The position numbers were made by a program, and so were the translations under genes. Positions 47,171 through 56,253 of a stretch of 64,000 nt of DNA are shown in pieces. How positions within the stretch are numbered: the first letter of the stretch is position 1; each line of letters begins with the position of its first letter. Origin of the DNA: Brevibacterium sp. HMSC07C04 (lineage in GTDB: Bacteria; Actinomycetota; Actinomycetes; Actinomycetales; Brevibacteriaceae); the NCBI RefSeq assembly GCF_001815905.1, contig NZ_KV823244.1, forward strand, positions 1-64,000, in the 5' to 3' direction. Below the pieces are notes generated by a model. The model did not search any database and was not told the origin of the DNA. It worked only from the letters and a program-made list of their open reading frames with translations.

Positions 47171-47944
47171 CTACTGTGGAGGCGGCCCTATCGCCCAGTC
47201 GCCCGCAGGGCGGACGTGACGTCCCGCGCGGAATTTCGAAACGGATGGTTCGCCGTCAATCCAGTAGCGCCACGGAAAGACCGCCGGGTCGCCTCCTTGG
47301 CCGCCGACTCCCACGCGCGGGCCGTTTCTCACGAGGTGCCGGTCCGGCTGTTCGCTCCCCAAACGCAGGTGCCACTCACCGGGGCTGATGAGGTCTGCTC
47401 CGTCGTCGTCGCGGTCGGCTCCAAGCGCCTGTGCCAGATTGCCCGGGCCAGAAGCCAGCAGGCGGTGGGGGACCGGCGTGGACCGGCGGGCCATGCGGCG
47501 CTGCTGGGCAAGGTCTTCGCCCTCGAGAATTTCGCCGGAGCGGATGAGCACTCCCGTGCCACACCCTGCGCGGTCGGCAACGAGGTTGATGGAAAAGTGC
47601 ATCCCGTAGATGAAATAGCAGTACAGGTGTCCGCCGGAGCGGAACATCGTCTGATTGCGCTCAGTCTTGCCGTTGAAGGCGTGGGAGCCGGGGTCGGCGC
47701 TTCCGACGTAGGCCTCGACCTCGGTGATGCGCAGTGCGACGGTGCCGTCTGCGTCGCTGTGGATGAGCACGCGGCCAAGAAGATCCGGCGCCAGGGAAAG
47801 CGCGGGGCGGAGGAAGAAGTCTTCCTCCGCCCGCAGACCGTGCGTGTTGATCAGCTCAGCGCTTTTCTTCGTAGCGTTTGAGGCCCAGAATGGTTGCCGC
47901 GACGATGCCCGTCCCGACGACCAGGGCGCCCAGGTGGGCAACAA
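47171..47944 (-). CDS. DNA-3-methyladenine glycosylase (AAG/MPG family)
   Basis: A base-excision enzyme that removes alkylated purines. The catalytic Glu is in LRITEVEAYVGSADPGSHAFNG (in two pieces), with FRSGGHLYCYFIYGMHFSINLV and GVLIRSGEILEG also conserved. Homology starts at RAEEDFFLRPALSLAPDLLGR, about residue 38 of this frame. The given start, TTG 47944, overlaps YihY by 89 nt and lacks a ribosome site; no ATG, GTG or TTG occurs closer to the homology. CTG at 47854, next to the YihY stop and after GAAGAAAAG, is the likeliest real start (227 residues). It is the third gene of the PPK2-YihY-AAG operon. Confidence 0.85.
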   Translation of the reverse strand: MLPTWAPWSSGRASSRQPFWASNATKKSAELINTHGLRAEEDFFLRPALSLAPDLLGRVLIHSDADGTVALRITEVEAYVGSADPGSHAFNGKTERNQTMFRSGGHLYCYFIYGMHFSINLVADRAGCGTGVLIRSGEILEGEDLAQQRRMARRSTPVPHRLLASGPGNLAQALGADRDDDGADLISPGEWHLRLGSEQPDRHLVRNGPRVGVGGQGGDPAVFPWRYWIDGEPSVSKFRAGRHVRPAGDWAIGPPPQ

Positions 47945-48893
47945 CCGACGGCGGTTCGATGTTCTCCCGCTGGGAGACGGTCTTCGGGTCTTCGCTCACT
48001 CGTCCGAACACGGGGGCTTCTGCGCTCGTTCCCATCCAGGCGGCAACTACCAGGATGATGCGGGCGAAGAGGTTCATCGACAGCATGATCGCAATGACCG
48101 GGCCGAACAGAGCAGCCGTTGGAGACCCGGAGAACAGCGAAATGAGCACGGTTGCCAGATTGAGCAGCACCGTCAGGGCAATCGCACCGAACAGCGAACC
48201 GAGCATGAGCGTGCGCTTGGGCAGCGGATGAGCCGGAATCGCCCAGAAGATGAACATGAACAGAACCCAGCCCAGGCCCAGTGTCAGCAGGATCGTGACG
48301 ATGTTGAGCACTGGGGCCGCCCAGCCGGGCAGCTGGAACAGTTCGGCGATGAAGGACTGCAGACCGGTGCCGATCACGGTGCCTGCGATTGTCAGGCCCG
48401 TGAGGATGAGGATCCCGATGAGTGTTCCGATGTTCGTGATCACCCGAACGGGGAACGCCTGCTTGGGAATCTCACCCATATCGGCAGCCAGCTGAGCGCG
48501 GATGGCGTCTTTGAGGTTGCCGATGAATCCCTGTGCGGTGTAGAGCGCCGAGAGGATACCGACGATGCCGACGGCCTTCCAGTTGGAAATGAAGTTCGTC
48601 AGCATCTCGGCCATTTCGTCGCTTGAGCCAAGCGAGCTTTCGATGTAGTCGTTGACGGTTTCGACCGCTTCTGGACGGACGACGTCAAGGAAGAATCCGA
48701 GAGCAGAGAAGGCGAACATGAGGATCGGGATCATGGCGAGCACGAGGAAGTACGTGATCGCCGCACCGAACTGGTTGCCCAAGCGGGCCCCGAAGCGGGC
48801 CATCGCCCGAATGATGTGGGCGATGGCCGGACGGGCCGTCAGCGGGACCGAATATTCGTCTTCGCTTTTCTTGTCCGTCAGAAGCTGAGTCAT
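47856..48893 (-). CDS. YihY/BrkB (YhjD) family inner-membrane protein
   Basis: A 345-residue membrane protein with about six helices. The start of the family domain reads FGARLGNQFGAAITYFLVLAMIPILMFAFSALGF, and later segments include LYTAQGFIGNLKDAIRA and GSLFGAIALTVLLNLATVL. Family members are linked to envelope lipid or LPS precursor transport (YhjD) or to serum resistance; the function here is unknown. It lies 11 nt after the PPK2 gene, with AGGAAC as ribosome site, and its stop overlaps the probable start region of the glycosylase gene. Confidence 0.85.
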   Translation of the reverse strand: MTQLLTDKKSEDEYSVPLTARPAIAHIIRAMARFGARLGNQFGAAITYFLVLAMIPILMFAFSALGFFLDVVRPEAVETVNDYIESSLGSSDEMAEMLTNFISNWKAVGIVGILSALYTAQGFIGNLKDAIRAQLAADMGEIPKQAFPVRVITNIGTLIGILILTGLTIAGTVIGTGLQSFIAELFQLPGWAAPVLNIVTILLTLGLGWVLFMFIFWAIPAHPLPKRTLMLGSLFGAIALTVLLNLATVLISLFSGSPTAALFGPVIAIMLSMNLFARIILVVAAWMGTSAEAPVFGRVSEDPKTVSQRENIEPPSVVAHLGALVVGTGIVAATILGLKRYEEKR

Positions 48894-48903
48894 AGGTTCC
48901 TAA

Positions 48904-50016
48904 TCAGATCTCGAGGGTGTCGAATCGCACGCCCGGTGTTTCGCCCGAATCGTAGATGTCGAAGCGGGATCCGAGAATGAGGGGATCGGGTGCGGTTGCG
49001 ATTTCTTCGTCCTTGCCAGGGTAGTCAAACTGGTTGAGCACGTGGCGGATCGCTTCGAGTCGGGCGCGCTTCTTGTCGTTCGATTTCACGACGGTCCACG
49101 GGGCTGCCGCGGTGTCAGTGTAGAAGAACATGGCGTCCTTGGCCTCGGTGTAGGAGTCCCACTTGTCGAGGCTTGCAAGGTCAGTCGGTGAGAGCTTCCA
49201 CTGGCGGACCGGGTCGTTGCTGCGCGAAGCGAAGCGGTGCAGCTGCTCCTCCCGTCCCACGGAGAACCAGAACTTGACCAGTTTGATGCCGGAGTTCACG
49301 AGCATGTTCTCAAACTGCGGGGCCGAGCGGGTGAAGTCGAGGTACTCTTCCGGCGAGCAGTAGCCCATGACGCGCTCAACGCCGGCGCGGTTGTACCAGG
49401 ACCTGTCGAACAGCACCATTTCACCGGCGGCCGGCAGGTGGTAGACGTAGCGCTGGAAGTACCACTGGGTCTGTTCGCGCTCCGTGGGCTTTTCGAGTGC
49501 GACGACCCGGGCGCCGCGGGGGTTGAGGTGCTCCATGAACCGCTTGATGGTTCCGCCCTTGCCTGCGGCGTCGCGGCCTTCGAAGATGATGACGAGCTTC
49601 TGCCCGCTTTCCTTGATCCAGGTCTGCAGCTTCAGCAGCTCAATCTGCAGGGCGCGCTTGGTGCGTTCGTATTCCTTGCGGCTGAGCTTTTCGTCGTACG
49701 GATAGTTGATCTTCCACGCGTCCGACTTGGGACCCTTGCGCTTTTCCAGGCTGTTGCGCAGCGAGCGGATCGAGTCGATTTCGTTGGCGAAGTCCGGTAC
49801 GCCGTCTGGTGTGAGGGTGAACTCGGCGTCAGTGTCAGGCTTTGTGGTCTGTGTCTTGTCGGAGGCCGCAGCCTTGTCAGCTGCCCGTGCCGAAGATGCG
49901 GGCTTCTGCGCGGCTGCTGCGGATTCAGATTTCGCCGAAGTCTTGTCGGCGGCGTCTGCCGGTTTTTTGGCCGAGGTGGCGGAGGGTTTGCGGGAGGCGT
50001 CGTTTTGAGCGTTCAT
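48904..50016 (-). CDS. ppk2: Polyphosphate kinase 2 (PPK2)
   Basis: A 370-residue nucleotide/polyphosphate kinase. The Walker A motif is FEGRDAAGKGG (G147-G155 region), and the Walker B/lid block is LFDRSWYNRAGVERVMGY (D204). Single-domain PPK2 enzymes transfer phosphate from polyphosphate to GDP or ADP. The first 75 residues form an Ala/Lys/Ser/Asp-rich extension with repeated KKPADAADK-like pieces, absent from short PPK2 proteins and likely disordered. TAAGAT (50028-50023, minus strand) lies 6 nt before the ATG, predicting a leaderless mRNA. It is first of the PPK2-YihY-AAG operon. Confidence 0.93.
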   Translation of the reverse strand: MNAQNDASRKPSATSAKKPADAADKTSAKSESAAAAQKPASSARAADKAAASDKTQTTKPDTDAEFTLTPDGVPDFANEIDSIRSLRNSLEKRKGPKSDAWKINYPYDEKLSRKEYERTKRALQIELLKLQTWIKESGQKLVIIFEGRDAAGKGGTIKRFMEHLNPRGARVVALEKPTEREQTQWYFQRYVYHLPAAGEMVLFDRSWYNRAGVERVMGYCSPEEYLDFTRSAPQFENMLVNSGIKLVKFWFSVGREEQLHRFASRSNDPVRQWKLSPTDLASLDKWDSYTEAKDAMFFYTDTAAAPWTVVKSNDKKRARLEAIRHVLNQFDYPGKDEEIATAPDPLILGSRFDIYDSGETPGVRFDTLEI

Positions 50017-50101
50017 AGTTCTATCTTAGAGAATTCACAGGGTTCATGGAGCATCTGCTCGTGGAGCAGAAGCGTGTGTCTTGCCGCGTGATCTCAGCTG
50101 A

Positions 50102-51904
50102 TCACCCGGCTGGTTTCTGCTGCGCGTAGATCTCGTCAATGGTTTCGGCGAAGTCGCGCGTGACCAGGTGGCGTTTGACTGACTGCTTGGCTGACAGGTA
50201 GTCGTTCTCCACGGTCAGTTCGACCGGCAGAATGCGGAAGGCGCGGATCGACTCGGCGCGCGAAACGGTTTTGTTTGCCCGGTCGATGGCCTTCTGGACT
50301 GCGTGCTGCACGCGTTCGTGCTTTGCGGCCTCTTCCAACGACATGTTCGGCAGGCCTTTGCTTTCAAGCCAGCCGGGCAGCATTTCCGAATCGAGGAAGA
50401 TGAGCGCGGAAACGAACTTCTGTCCTTCGCCGATCACAACCGGCTGGCCCACAGCTGGGTGGCGCCGGATGATGTCCTCCATGGGAGCCGGAGCGACGTT
50501 CTTGCCTCCGGCGGTGACGATGAGCTCCTTTTTGCGGCCGGTGATGGTGATGAAGCCGTCTTCGTCAATTGACCCCATGTCGCCGGTGCGGAACCATCCG
50601 TCGACGAAGCTGTTCTTGGTGGCTTCGTCGTTGTGCAGGTAGTCCTTGAACACGCACAGTCCCTTGGCGAGGATTTCGCCGTCGGGAGCAAGTGCTACGG
50701 AGCAGCCCGGAAATGGGGTGCCGACCGTGCCGATGCGGCTGAGCCCCGGGGTGTTGACGCTGATGGGCGCGGTGGTCTCCGTTAAGCCGTAGCCTTCGAG
50801 AACGTCGATGCCGACTCCGGCGAAGAAGTGGCCCAGGCGGGTGCCCAGGGGGCCGCCGCCGGAAACTGCGTGGGCGGCCTGGCCTCCGAGGATCTTGCGC
50901 AGTTTGCTGTAGACGAGCTTGTCGAAAAGGGCGTGCTGCATTTTCAGGCCGAGTGGGACCTTGCCCTTGGACTTGGCTTCCGAATAGGCGACGGCGACGT
51001 TCTCCGCGGCGCTGAACACCTTGCCCTTGCCGGAGGTTTCGGCGTTCTGCAGCGCGGCGTTGAACACCTTTTCGAAGACTCGCGGCACACCCAGGATGAA
51101 CGTGGGGCGGAACAGGCCGAGTGATTCGGTGAGTTTGGTCAGATCGGCTTCGTGCGCCAGCACTGCGCCCTGGATGATGCACGCCGTTTGGATGAAGCGG
51201 GCGAAGACGTGTGCCGTGGGCAGGAACAGCAGGCAGCGCGCTCCGGGGTAGAAGACTTCCGGGACGTGTGCGCGGGCTGCCTGTGTCGTCTGCACGAAAT
51301 TGGCGTGGGTGAGTTCGCAGCCGCGGGGTTTGCCCGTGGTGCCCGACGTGTAGATGATCGTGGCGACATCAGCCTGCTGGATGGCCGAGCGGTGTGCGCT
51401 GAGCTCGTCGTCGCTGACCGACCGGCCTTCGGCGATGAGCTCTGTGCAGCCGCCGTCCCAGACGAAGACTTCGATGTTGTCTGCGGCCGCTTCGCGCAGG
51501 CGCTGCGCGTATTCGTCGTCTTGGGCAAGGGCGATTGTGACGCCGGCGTCTTCGAGGATCCAGGCGACCTGATCGCGGCTTGATGTGTCGTAGAACGGTA
51601 CGGAAATGCCGCAGGCGAAGCTGATCGCGAAGTCCATGACGGTCCAGTAGTAGCTGGTGGGACCGAAGATGCCCACGCGTACGCCCGGGCCGACTCCGCG
51701 CTTCATGAGGCCCTTTGCGCGCGCCACGACGTCGGTGAAGAATTCACGTGCGCTGACTTCTTCTTCGCGTCCGCTCTCCAGGCGGCTGAGCAGATGCGCT
51801 TCGGGGTCGATTTCGACTCGGGCGGTCAGGGAATCGGGGATGGTCGACGTGGTGTCAAGCTCGAATTCCAGCGGCGTCGACGACATCGGCATCATCAGCG
51901 TCAT
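50102..51904 (-). CDS. Long-chain acyl-CoA ligase / AMP-dependent synthetase (FadD15-like)
   Basis: A 600-residue adenylate-forming enzyme that activates fatty acids to acyl-CoA. Motifs are IIYTSGTTGKPRGCELTH (P-loop), GYGLTETTAPISVN, the hinge region GWFRTGDMGSIDEDGFITITGR and KKELIVTAGGKNVAP with the catalytic Lys farther C-terminal (YLSAKQSVKR). The length and blocks match actinobacterial FadD15 and long-chain types. The ATG at 51904 has AAGGAG upstream. Divergent leuS starts 146 bp away. Chain-length specificity cannot be judged. Confidence 0.92.
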   Translation of the reverse strand: MTLMMPMSSTPLEFELDTTSTIPDSLTARVEIDPEAHLLSRLESGREEEVSAREFFTDVVARAKGLMKRGVGPGVRVGIFGPTSYYWTVMDFAISFACGISVPFYDTSSRDQVAWILEDAGVTIALAQDDEYAQRLREAAADNIEVFVWDGGCTELIAEGRSVSDDELSAHRSAIQQADVATIIYTSGTTGKPRGCELTHANFVQTTQAARAHVPEVFYPGARCLLFLPTAHVFARFIQTACIIQGAVLAHEADLTKLTESLGLFRPTFILGVPRVFEKVFNAALQNAETSGKGKVFSAAENVAVAYSEAKSKGKVPLGLKMQHALFDKLVYSKLRKILGGQAAHAVSGGGPLGTRLGHFFAGVGIDVLEGYGLTETTAPISVNTPGLSRIGTVGTPFPGCSVALAPDGEILAKGLCVFKDYLHNDEATKNSFVDGWFRTGDMGSIDEDGFITITGRKKELIVTAGGKNVAPAPMEDIIRRHPAVGQPVVIGEGQKFVSALIFLDSEMLPGWLESKGLPNMSLEEAAKHERVQHAVQKAIDRANKTVSRAESIRAFRILPVELTVENDYLSAKQSVKRHLVTRDFAETIDEIYAQQKPAG

Positions 51905-52049
51905 GCAATCTCCTTCGAATGGTTATTGCCATCGTATTGGTCTCACGGCGCATGCGCACCTTGGCGGACATGTCGGACACGCTGAGCGTTTGTCTGTGCC
52001 TGTGCATAGAATTGGCCGCGACCCACAGTGTTCACCTGGAAGGACCCCG

Positions 52050-54923
52050 ATGACGTCTACGTCGCCCAAGCCCGCTTCTTTTCGGTATGACGCGGCTCTT
52101 GCCGAAAAGATCGAAAAGAAGTGGCAGCGTCGGTGGCAGGAGCAGCAGACCTTCGCAGCTCCCAATCCCAAGGGTGATCTCGCAGAGTCGATCAACGGCT
52201 TCTCCGCAGAAGACCGCGAACCGGTCTACATCATGGACATGTTTCCGTATCCCTCCGGTGCCGGGCTGCACGTGGGCCACCCGCTGGGCTACGTGTCGAC
52301 TGACACCTACGGCCGGTTCCTGCGCATGCGCGGCAAGAACGTCATGCACGCGCTGGGCTACGACGCCTTTGGGCTTCCAGCAGAACAGTATGCACTGCAG
52401 ACGGGCCAACATCCGCGTGTGACGACCGATGCTGCGATTGCCAACATGCAGAAGCAGCTGTTCCGCATGGGCCTGGCACACGACCCTCGCCGTTCTTTCG
52501 CCACAACGGATCCCGCGTTCGTCAAGTGGACGCAGTGGATCTTCCTGCAGGTCTTCAATTCTTGGTACGACCCCGAAGCTGATGGGGGACGAGGCGCCGC
52601 TCGCCCGATCTCGGAGCTTGTGACCCAGTTCGAGCAGGGTCGTGACACCGGCCGGGGCCCGTGGTCAGAGCTGAGCTCGGCAGAACGTGAAGAGGTGCTG
52701 CAGGGATACCGCTTGGCCTATATTTCAGAGTCTCCTGTCAACTGGTGTCCGGGCCTGGGAACTGTGCTCGCAAACGAAGAGGTCACGGCCGAAGGCCTGT
52801 CGGAGCGCGGGAACTTCCCTGTGTACACGCGCAGTCTGCGGCAGTGGAACATGCGCATCACCGCCTATGCCGACCGTCTGGCCGACGATCTCGACAAGGT
52901 CGACTGGCCCGATGCGATCAAGGCCATGCAGCGCAACTGGATTGGCCGTTCGACCGGTGCCTTCCTGCGCTATGAGCCGCAGACCGAGGGCTTGGAGTGC
53001 ATCGAGGTCTACACGTCGCGCGCCGACACGGTGTTTGGCGGAACGTTCCTCGTTCTTTCGCCGGAGCACCCGCTCGTTGAGTCATACACGGCCGACCAGT
53101 GGCCGGCGCAGACCCCCGACGCTTGGAAGGGCGGTAAGAGCACCCCGGCTGAGGCAGTAGAGGAATATCAGCGCTGGGCAGCTGGGCGCACCCCCGTGGA
53201 GCGCCAACAGGATAAGAACAAGACCGGTGTCTTCACCGGCACGTACTCGACGAACCCGGCAACGGGGCAGCTGATCCCGGTGTTCATCGCCGACTATGTG
53301 CTCATGGGCTACGGCACGGGCGCCGTCATGGGTGTTCCTGCTGAAGACCCCCGCGACTGGGACTTCGCGAAGGTGTTCGACCTGCCGTATATCCGCACGG
53401 TCCAGCCTGACGCCGAACACGACGAAGATTCCGCCTATCAGGGCGAAGGTGAGAAGATCAATTCAGCCAATGCTGAGATCGACGTCAACGGCCTGGAAGT
53501 GGAAGCCGCGAAAGCCGCTGTCGTCGAATGGCTGGCAGGTCAGGGCCTTGCTGAGGAAACCACGCAGTACCGTCTGCGCGACTGGCTTTTCTCCCGCCAG
53601 CGCTACTGGGGTGAGCCGTTCCCCATCGTCTATGACGAAGACGGTGTTCCGCACGCCCTGCCGGAAGAGCAGCTGCCCGTCGACCTGCCGGAAATGGACG
53701 ACTTCTCTCCGCGCACCTTTGATGCTGACGACGCGGCTTCGGAACCCGAACCTCCGCTGGGTCGCAAAGAAGAGTGGGTCAATGTCACCCTCGACTTGGG
53801 CGATGGTCCCAAGCAGTACCGCCGTGAAACCAACACCATGCCCAACTGGGCGGGATCGTCGTGGTACCAGCTGCGCTACGCCGACCCGACAAATGATGAC
53901 GCCGCTGTCGATCCGGTCAACGAGGCCTACTGGCTGGGGCCGACTGCCGAGCGCCCCGCCGGGGGTGCCGGTCTGTACGTCGGCGGTGTCGAACACGCTG
54001 TCCTGCACCTGCTCTACGCCCGCTTCTGGCACAAGGTTCTGTTCGACCTGGGACACATTTCGTCGTCCGAGCCGTTCCACCGCCTGGTCAACCAGGGGTA
54101 TATCCAGGCCTATGCCTACACGGATGCGCGCGGGGTCTACGTGCCCGCGGCAGATGTCGAAGAGCGCACGGACGATGCCGGCGAAACCACCTACTGGTAC
54201 GAAGGTGAGGAAGTCAGCCGCGAATACGGCAAGATGGGCAAATCGCTCAAGAACGTCGTCACACCGGACGAAATGTATGCGGCCTTCGGCGCTGACACTT
54301 TCCGAGTCTACGAAATGTCGATGGGCCCGCTGACCATGTCGCGCCCCTGGGAAACACGCGCTGTCGTCGGTTCGCAGCGTTTCCTGCAGCGGCTGTGGCG
54401 CCTGGTCGTGGATGAAGACTCCGGCGAACTGCTGGTCACTGACGACGCTGCGGACGAAGAGACCCTGCGCGCCATGCACACTGCGATCTCCGGTGTCACT
54501 GAAGACATGGAGAACATGCACTTCAACACCGCCGTGGCCAAACTCATTGTTCTCACCAACCACCTCACCAAGGCGGGCGAGGCGCCGCGGGAAGCCGTCG
54601 AAGCTCTCGTGCAGATGACGGGTCCCTTGGCGCCGCACATTGCTGAAGAACTGTGGGAGCGTTTGGGACACGAAGAAACCCTGGCCTACCGCGCATTCCC
54701 AGAAGCCGATGAGTGCTACCTCAAAGCTGAGACCGTGACCGCAGTGGTGCAGGTCAAGGGCAAGGTGCGCGACCGGCTTCAAGTTCCTGCTGACATCACG
54801 GAGGAAGAGCTTGAGAAGCTCGCCATCGAATCACCTGGAGCCCAGCGATCACTGGCAGGTGCTGGGCTTCGCCGCGTGATCGTCAAGGCTCCCAAGCTCG
54901 TCAATCTGGTGCCGGACGCCTAA
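52050..54923 (+). CDS. leuS: Leucyl-tRNA synthetase
   Basis: A 957-residue class Ia synthetase. The HIGH signature is GLHVGHPLGY (about residue 76), the KMSKS loop is YGKMGKSLKNVVTPDEMY, and a CP1 editing domain (about 250-440) includes TSRADTVFGGTFLVLSPEHP and the Asp-containing YGTGAVMGVPAEDPRDWDF. An anticodon-binding domain and a short C-terminal domain follow. The ATG at 52050 is chosen from TGGAAGGA (52037-52044) and homology; an upstream extension of 131 codons runs through the divergent ligase promoter. A hairpin terminates it. Confidence 0.97.
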   Translation: MTSTSPKPASFRYDAALAEKIEKKWQRRWQEQQTFAAPNPKGDLAESINGFSAEDREPVYIMDMFPYPSGAGLHVGHPLGYVSTDTYGRFLRMRGKNVMHALGYDAFGLPAEQYALQTGQHPRVTTDAAIANMQKQLFRMGLAHDPRRSFATTDPAFVKWTQWIFLQVFNSWYDPEADGGRGAARPISELVTQFEQGRDTGRGPWSELSSAEREEVLQGYRLAYISESPVNWCPGLGTVLANEEVTAEGLSERGNFPVYTRSLRQWNMRITAYADRLADDLDKVDWPDAIKAMQRNWIGRSTGAFLRYEPQTEGLECIEVYTSRADTVFGGTFLVLSPEHPLVESYTADQWPAQTPDAWKGGKSTPAEAVEEYQRWAAGRTPVERQQDKNKTGVFTGTYSTNPATGQLIPVFIADYVLMGYGTGAVMGVPAEDPRDWDFAKVFDLPYIRTVQPDAEHDEDSAYQGEGEKINSANAEIDVNGLEVEAAKAAVVEWLAGQGLAEETTQYRLRDWLFSRQRYWGEPFPIVYDEDGVPHALPEEQLPVDLPEMDDFSPRTFDADDAASEPEPPLGRKEEWVNVTLDLGDGPKQYRRETNTMPNWAGSSWYQLRYADPTNDDAAVDPVNEAYWLGPTAERPAGGAGLYVGGVEHAVLHLLYARFWHKVLFDLGHISSSEPFHRLVNQGYIQAYAYTDARGVYVPAADVEERTDDAGETTYWYEGEEVSREYGKMGKSLKNVVTPDEMYAAFGADTFRVYEMSMGPLTMSRPWETRAVVGSQRFLQRLWRLVVDEDSGELLVTDDAADEETLRAMHTAISGVTEDMENMHFNTAVAKLIVLTNHLTKAGEAPREAVEALVQMTGPLAPHIAEELWERLGHEETLAYRAFPEADECYLKAETVTAVVQVKGKVRDRLQVPADITEEELEKLAIESPGAQRSLAGAGLRRVIVKAPKLVNLVPDA

Positions 54924-54946
54924 GACTCCACCGGCTGCCTGTGACG

Positions 54947-54992
54947 CAGGCCGTCTGCTGTTGTGAAACTCACACCCGCAGACGGCCTGTTT
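54947..54992 (+). terminator. Terminator after leuS
   Basis: CAGGCCGTCTGC (54947-54958) and GCAGACGGCCTG (54978-54989) are perfect complements, followed by TTT. The 19-nt loop contains an inner TGTGA/TCACA stem, making a two-step hairpin. It ends about 50 bp before nadE. Confidence 0.8.
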
Positions 54993-55041
54993 GCGTGCTG
55001 ACAAATTGGTGTGAATTCTTCTTCGGGCTACCGTTGTGCCC

Positions 55042-55869
55042 ATGACTAGGCTTGCTGACAAAATCCGGGCTTCCCTGGCAGTGAAGTCGTCCATCGAACC
55101 GCGTGACGAAATCGCTGTGCGCGTGCAGTTCCTTGTCGACTACTGCCTGACAACGGGAGCTCGCGGCTTCGTGCTGGGGATTTCCGGCGGCCAAGACTCC
55201 ACACTCGCCGGGCGCATGTGCCAGATGGCAGCCGAGAAGCTCCGTTCGCTCGGCGAAGAGGTTGCCTTCACCGCCGTGCGGCTGCCCTACCGCGTCCAGT
55301 CTGATCACGAAGACGTGCAGCTTGCCATGGACTTCATCCAGCCGGACAAAGACGTCGACTTCAACATCGGCAGCTGCGTCGACGCTCTGGCAGACGAATT
55401 CACTTCGGCCCTGGGTGAGCCGATGAGCGATTTCAATCGCGGCAACGTCAAAGCGCGCATCCGCATGGCCGCGCAGTACGCCATTGCCGGAGCATCCGGT
55501 CAGCTCGTTGTCGGCTCAGACCACGCCGCCGAAGCTGTCACCGGCTTCTATACGAAGTTCGGCGACGGGGGAGCGGACGTCATGCCGCTGTCCGGGCTGA
55601 CCAAACGTCAGGGTCGGGCCCTTTTGGAAGAAATGGGAGCCCCCGCCCGCCTGTACGAAAAGACGCCGACGGCTGATCTTCTGGACGACGCCCCCGGACA
55701 GTCGGACGAAGAGGCACTCGGTGTGAGCTACCGGGAGATCGACACGTACCTCGAAGGCGGCGAGGTGCCCGAAGACGTTGCGATGAAGATCGAACAGCTC
55801 TTCATGCGCAGTCGACACAAGCGCACCGTGCCGGTGGCTCCGCACACCGACTGGTGGATCCGATGCTGA
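55042..55869 (+). CDS. nadE: NH3-dependent NAD(+) synthetase
   Basis: A 275-residue enzyme that adenylates and amidates nicotinate adenine dinucleotide to NAD+, using free ammonia. The PP-loop is SGGQDS (residues 48-53). [22 protein letters not shown] and [20 protein letters not shown] carry substrate and Mg contacts. There is no glutaminase domain, unlike the 680-residue mycobacterial NadE. GTG 55036 is also in frame; TACCGT (55029-55034) lies 7 nt before ATG 55042, favouring a leaderless start there. It is followed convergently by the fluoride-channel operon. Confidence 0.95.
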   Translation: MTRLADKIRASLAVKSSIEPRDEIAVRVQFLVDYCLTTGARGFVLGISGGQDSTLAGRMCQMAAEKLRSLGEEVAFTAVRLPYRVQSDHEDVQLAMDFIQPDKDVDFNIGSCVDALADEFTSALGEPMSDFNRGNVKARIRMAAQYAIAGASGQLVVGSDHAAEAVTGFYTKFGDGGADVMPLSGLTKRQGRALLEEMGAPARLYEKTPTADLLDDAPGQSDEEALGVSYREIDTYLEGGEVPEDVAMKIEQLFMRSRHKRTVPVAPHTDWWIRC

Positions 55870-55887
55870 GTTCGGGTGCCGGGCGGC

Positions 55888-56253
55888 TCAGCTGAACAGC
55901 CGGAAGAACACCCATGCCCCGCCGCCGCAGAAGACAGCGGTGGCAGCGCAGTAGCTCACCGCAAGCACAGTTCGGCGGGTGATGAGCATCTGCACCGTCG
56001 ATACCATCAGTGTTGAGAAGGTTGTGAAGCCGCCAAGGAAACCTGTTGAGACCACGGTGAGCGGCACCTCGTGCCCGGTCAGACAAGCCGCGGCGGCCCC
56101 CGCGGCACAGCTGCCGATGACATTGACCACGAAGATGCCCACCGGCCAGGCCGGTGAGCGAAACAGGCGTGAGAGAGCGGTATCGAGAAGAAAGCGCGCG
56201 GCGGCTCCGAGACCCCCGGCGCCGCACACGAGGGCGAAAACAGGCCCGCTCAT
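55888..56253 (-). CDS. crcB: Fluoride channel FluC/CrcB subunit, canonical copy
   Basis: A 121-residue four-helix protein. Family marks are GAAARFLLDTAL in helix 1, a FVVNVIGSCAAG-type helix 2 (Asn), and the pore motif STGFLGGFTTFSTLMV with the Phe-box residues and Thr/Ser. Members dimerise antiparallel and let fluoride leave the cytoplasm. The ATG at 56253 overlaps the stop of the second crcB (ATGA). A longer frame reaching to 56481 was rejected because it lies inside the other copy. Paired short copies are common in Gram-positive bacteria, and these probably form a heterodimer. Confidence 0.9.
   Translation of the reverse strand: MSGPVFALVCGAGGLGAAARFLLDTALSRLFRSPAWPVGIFVVNVIGSCAAGAAAACLTGHEVPLTVVSTGFLGGFTTFSTLMVSTVQMLITRRTVLAVSYCAATAVFCGGGAWVFFRLFS

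Noticed and set aside
45851-47881. Plus-strand open frame of over 670 codons across the gap and glycosylase genes.
   Set aside because: It overlaps two genes with clear catalytic motifs on the other strand and has no motifs of its own.
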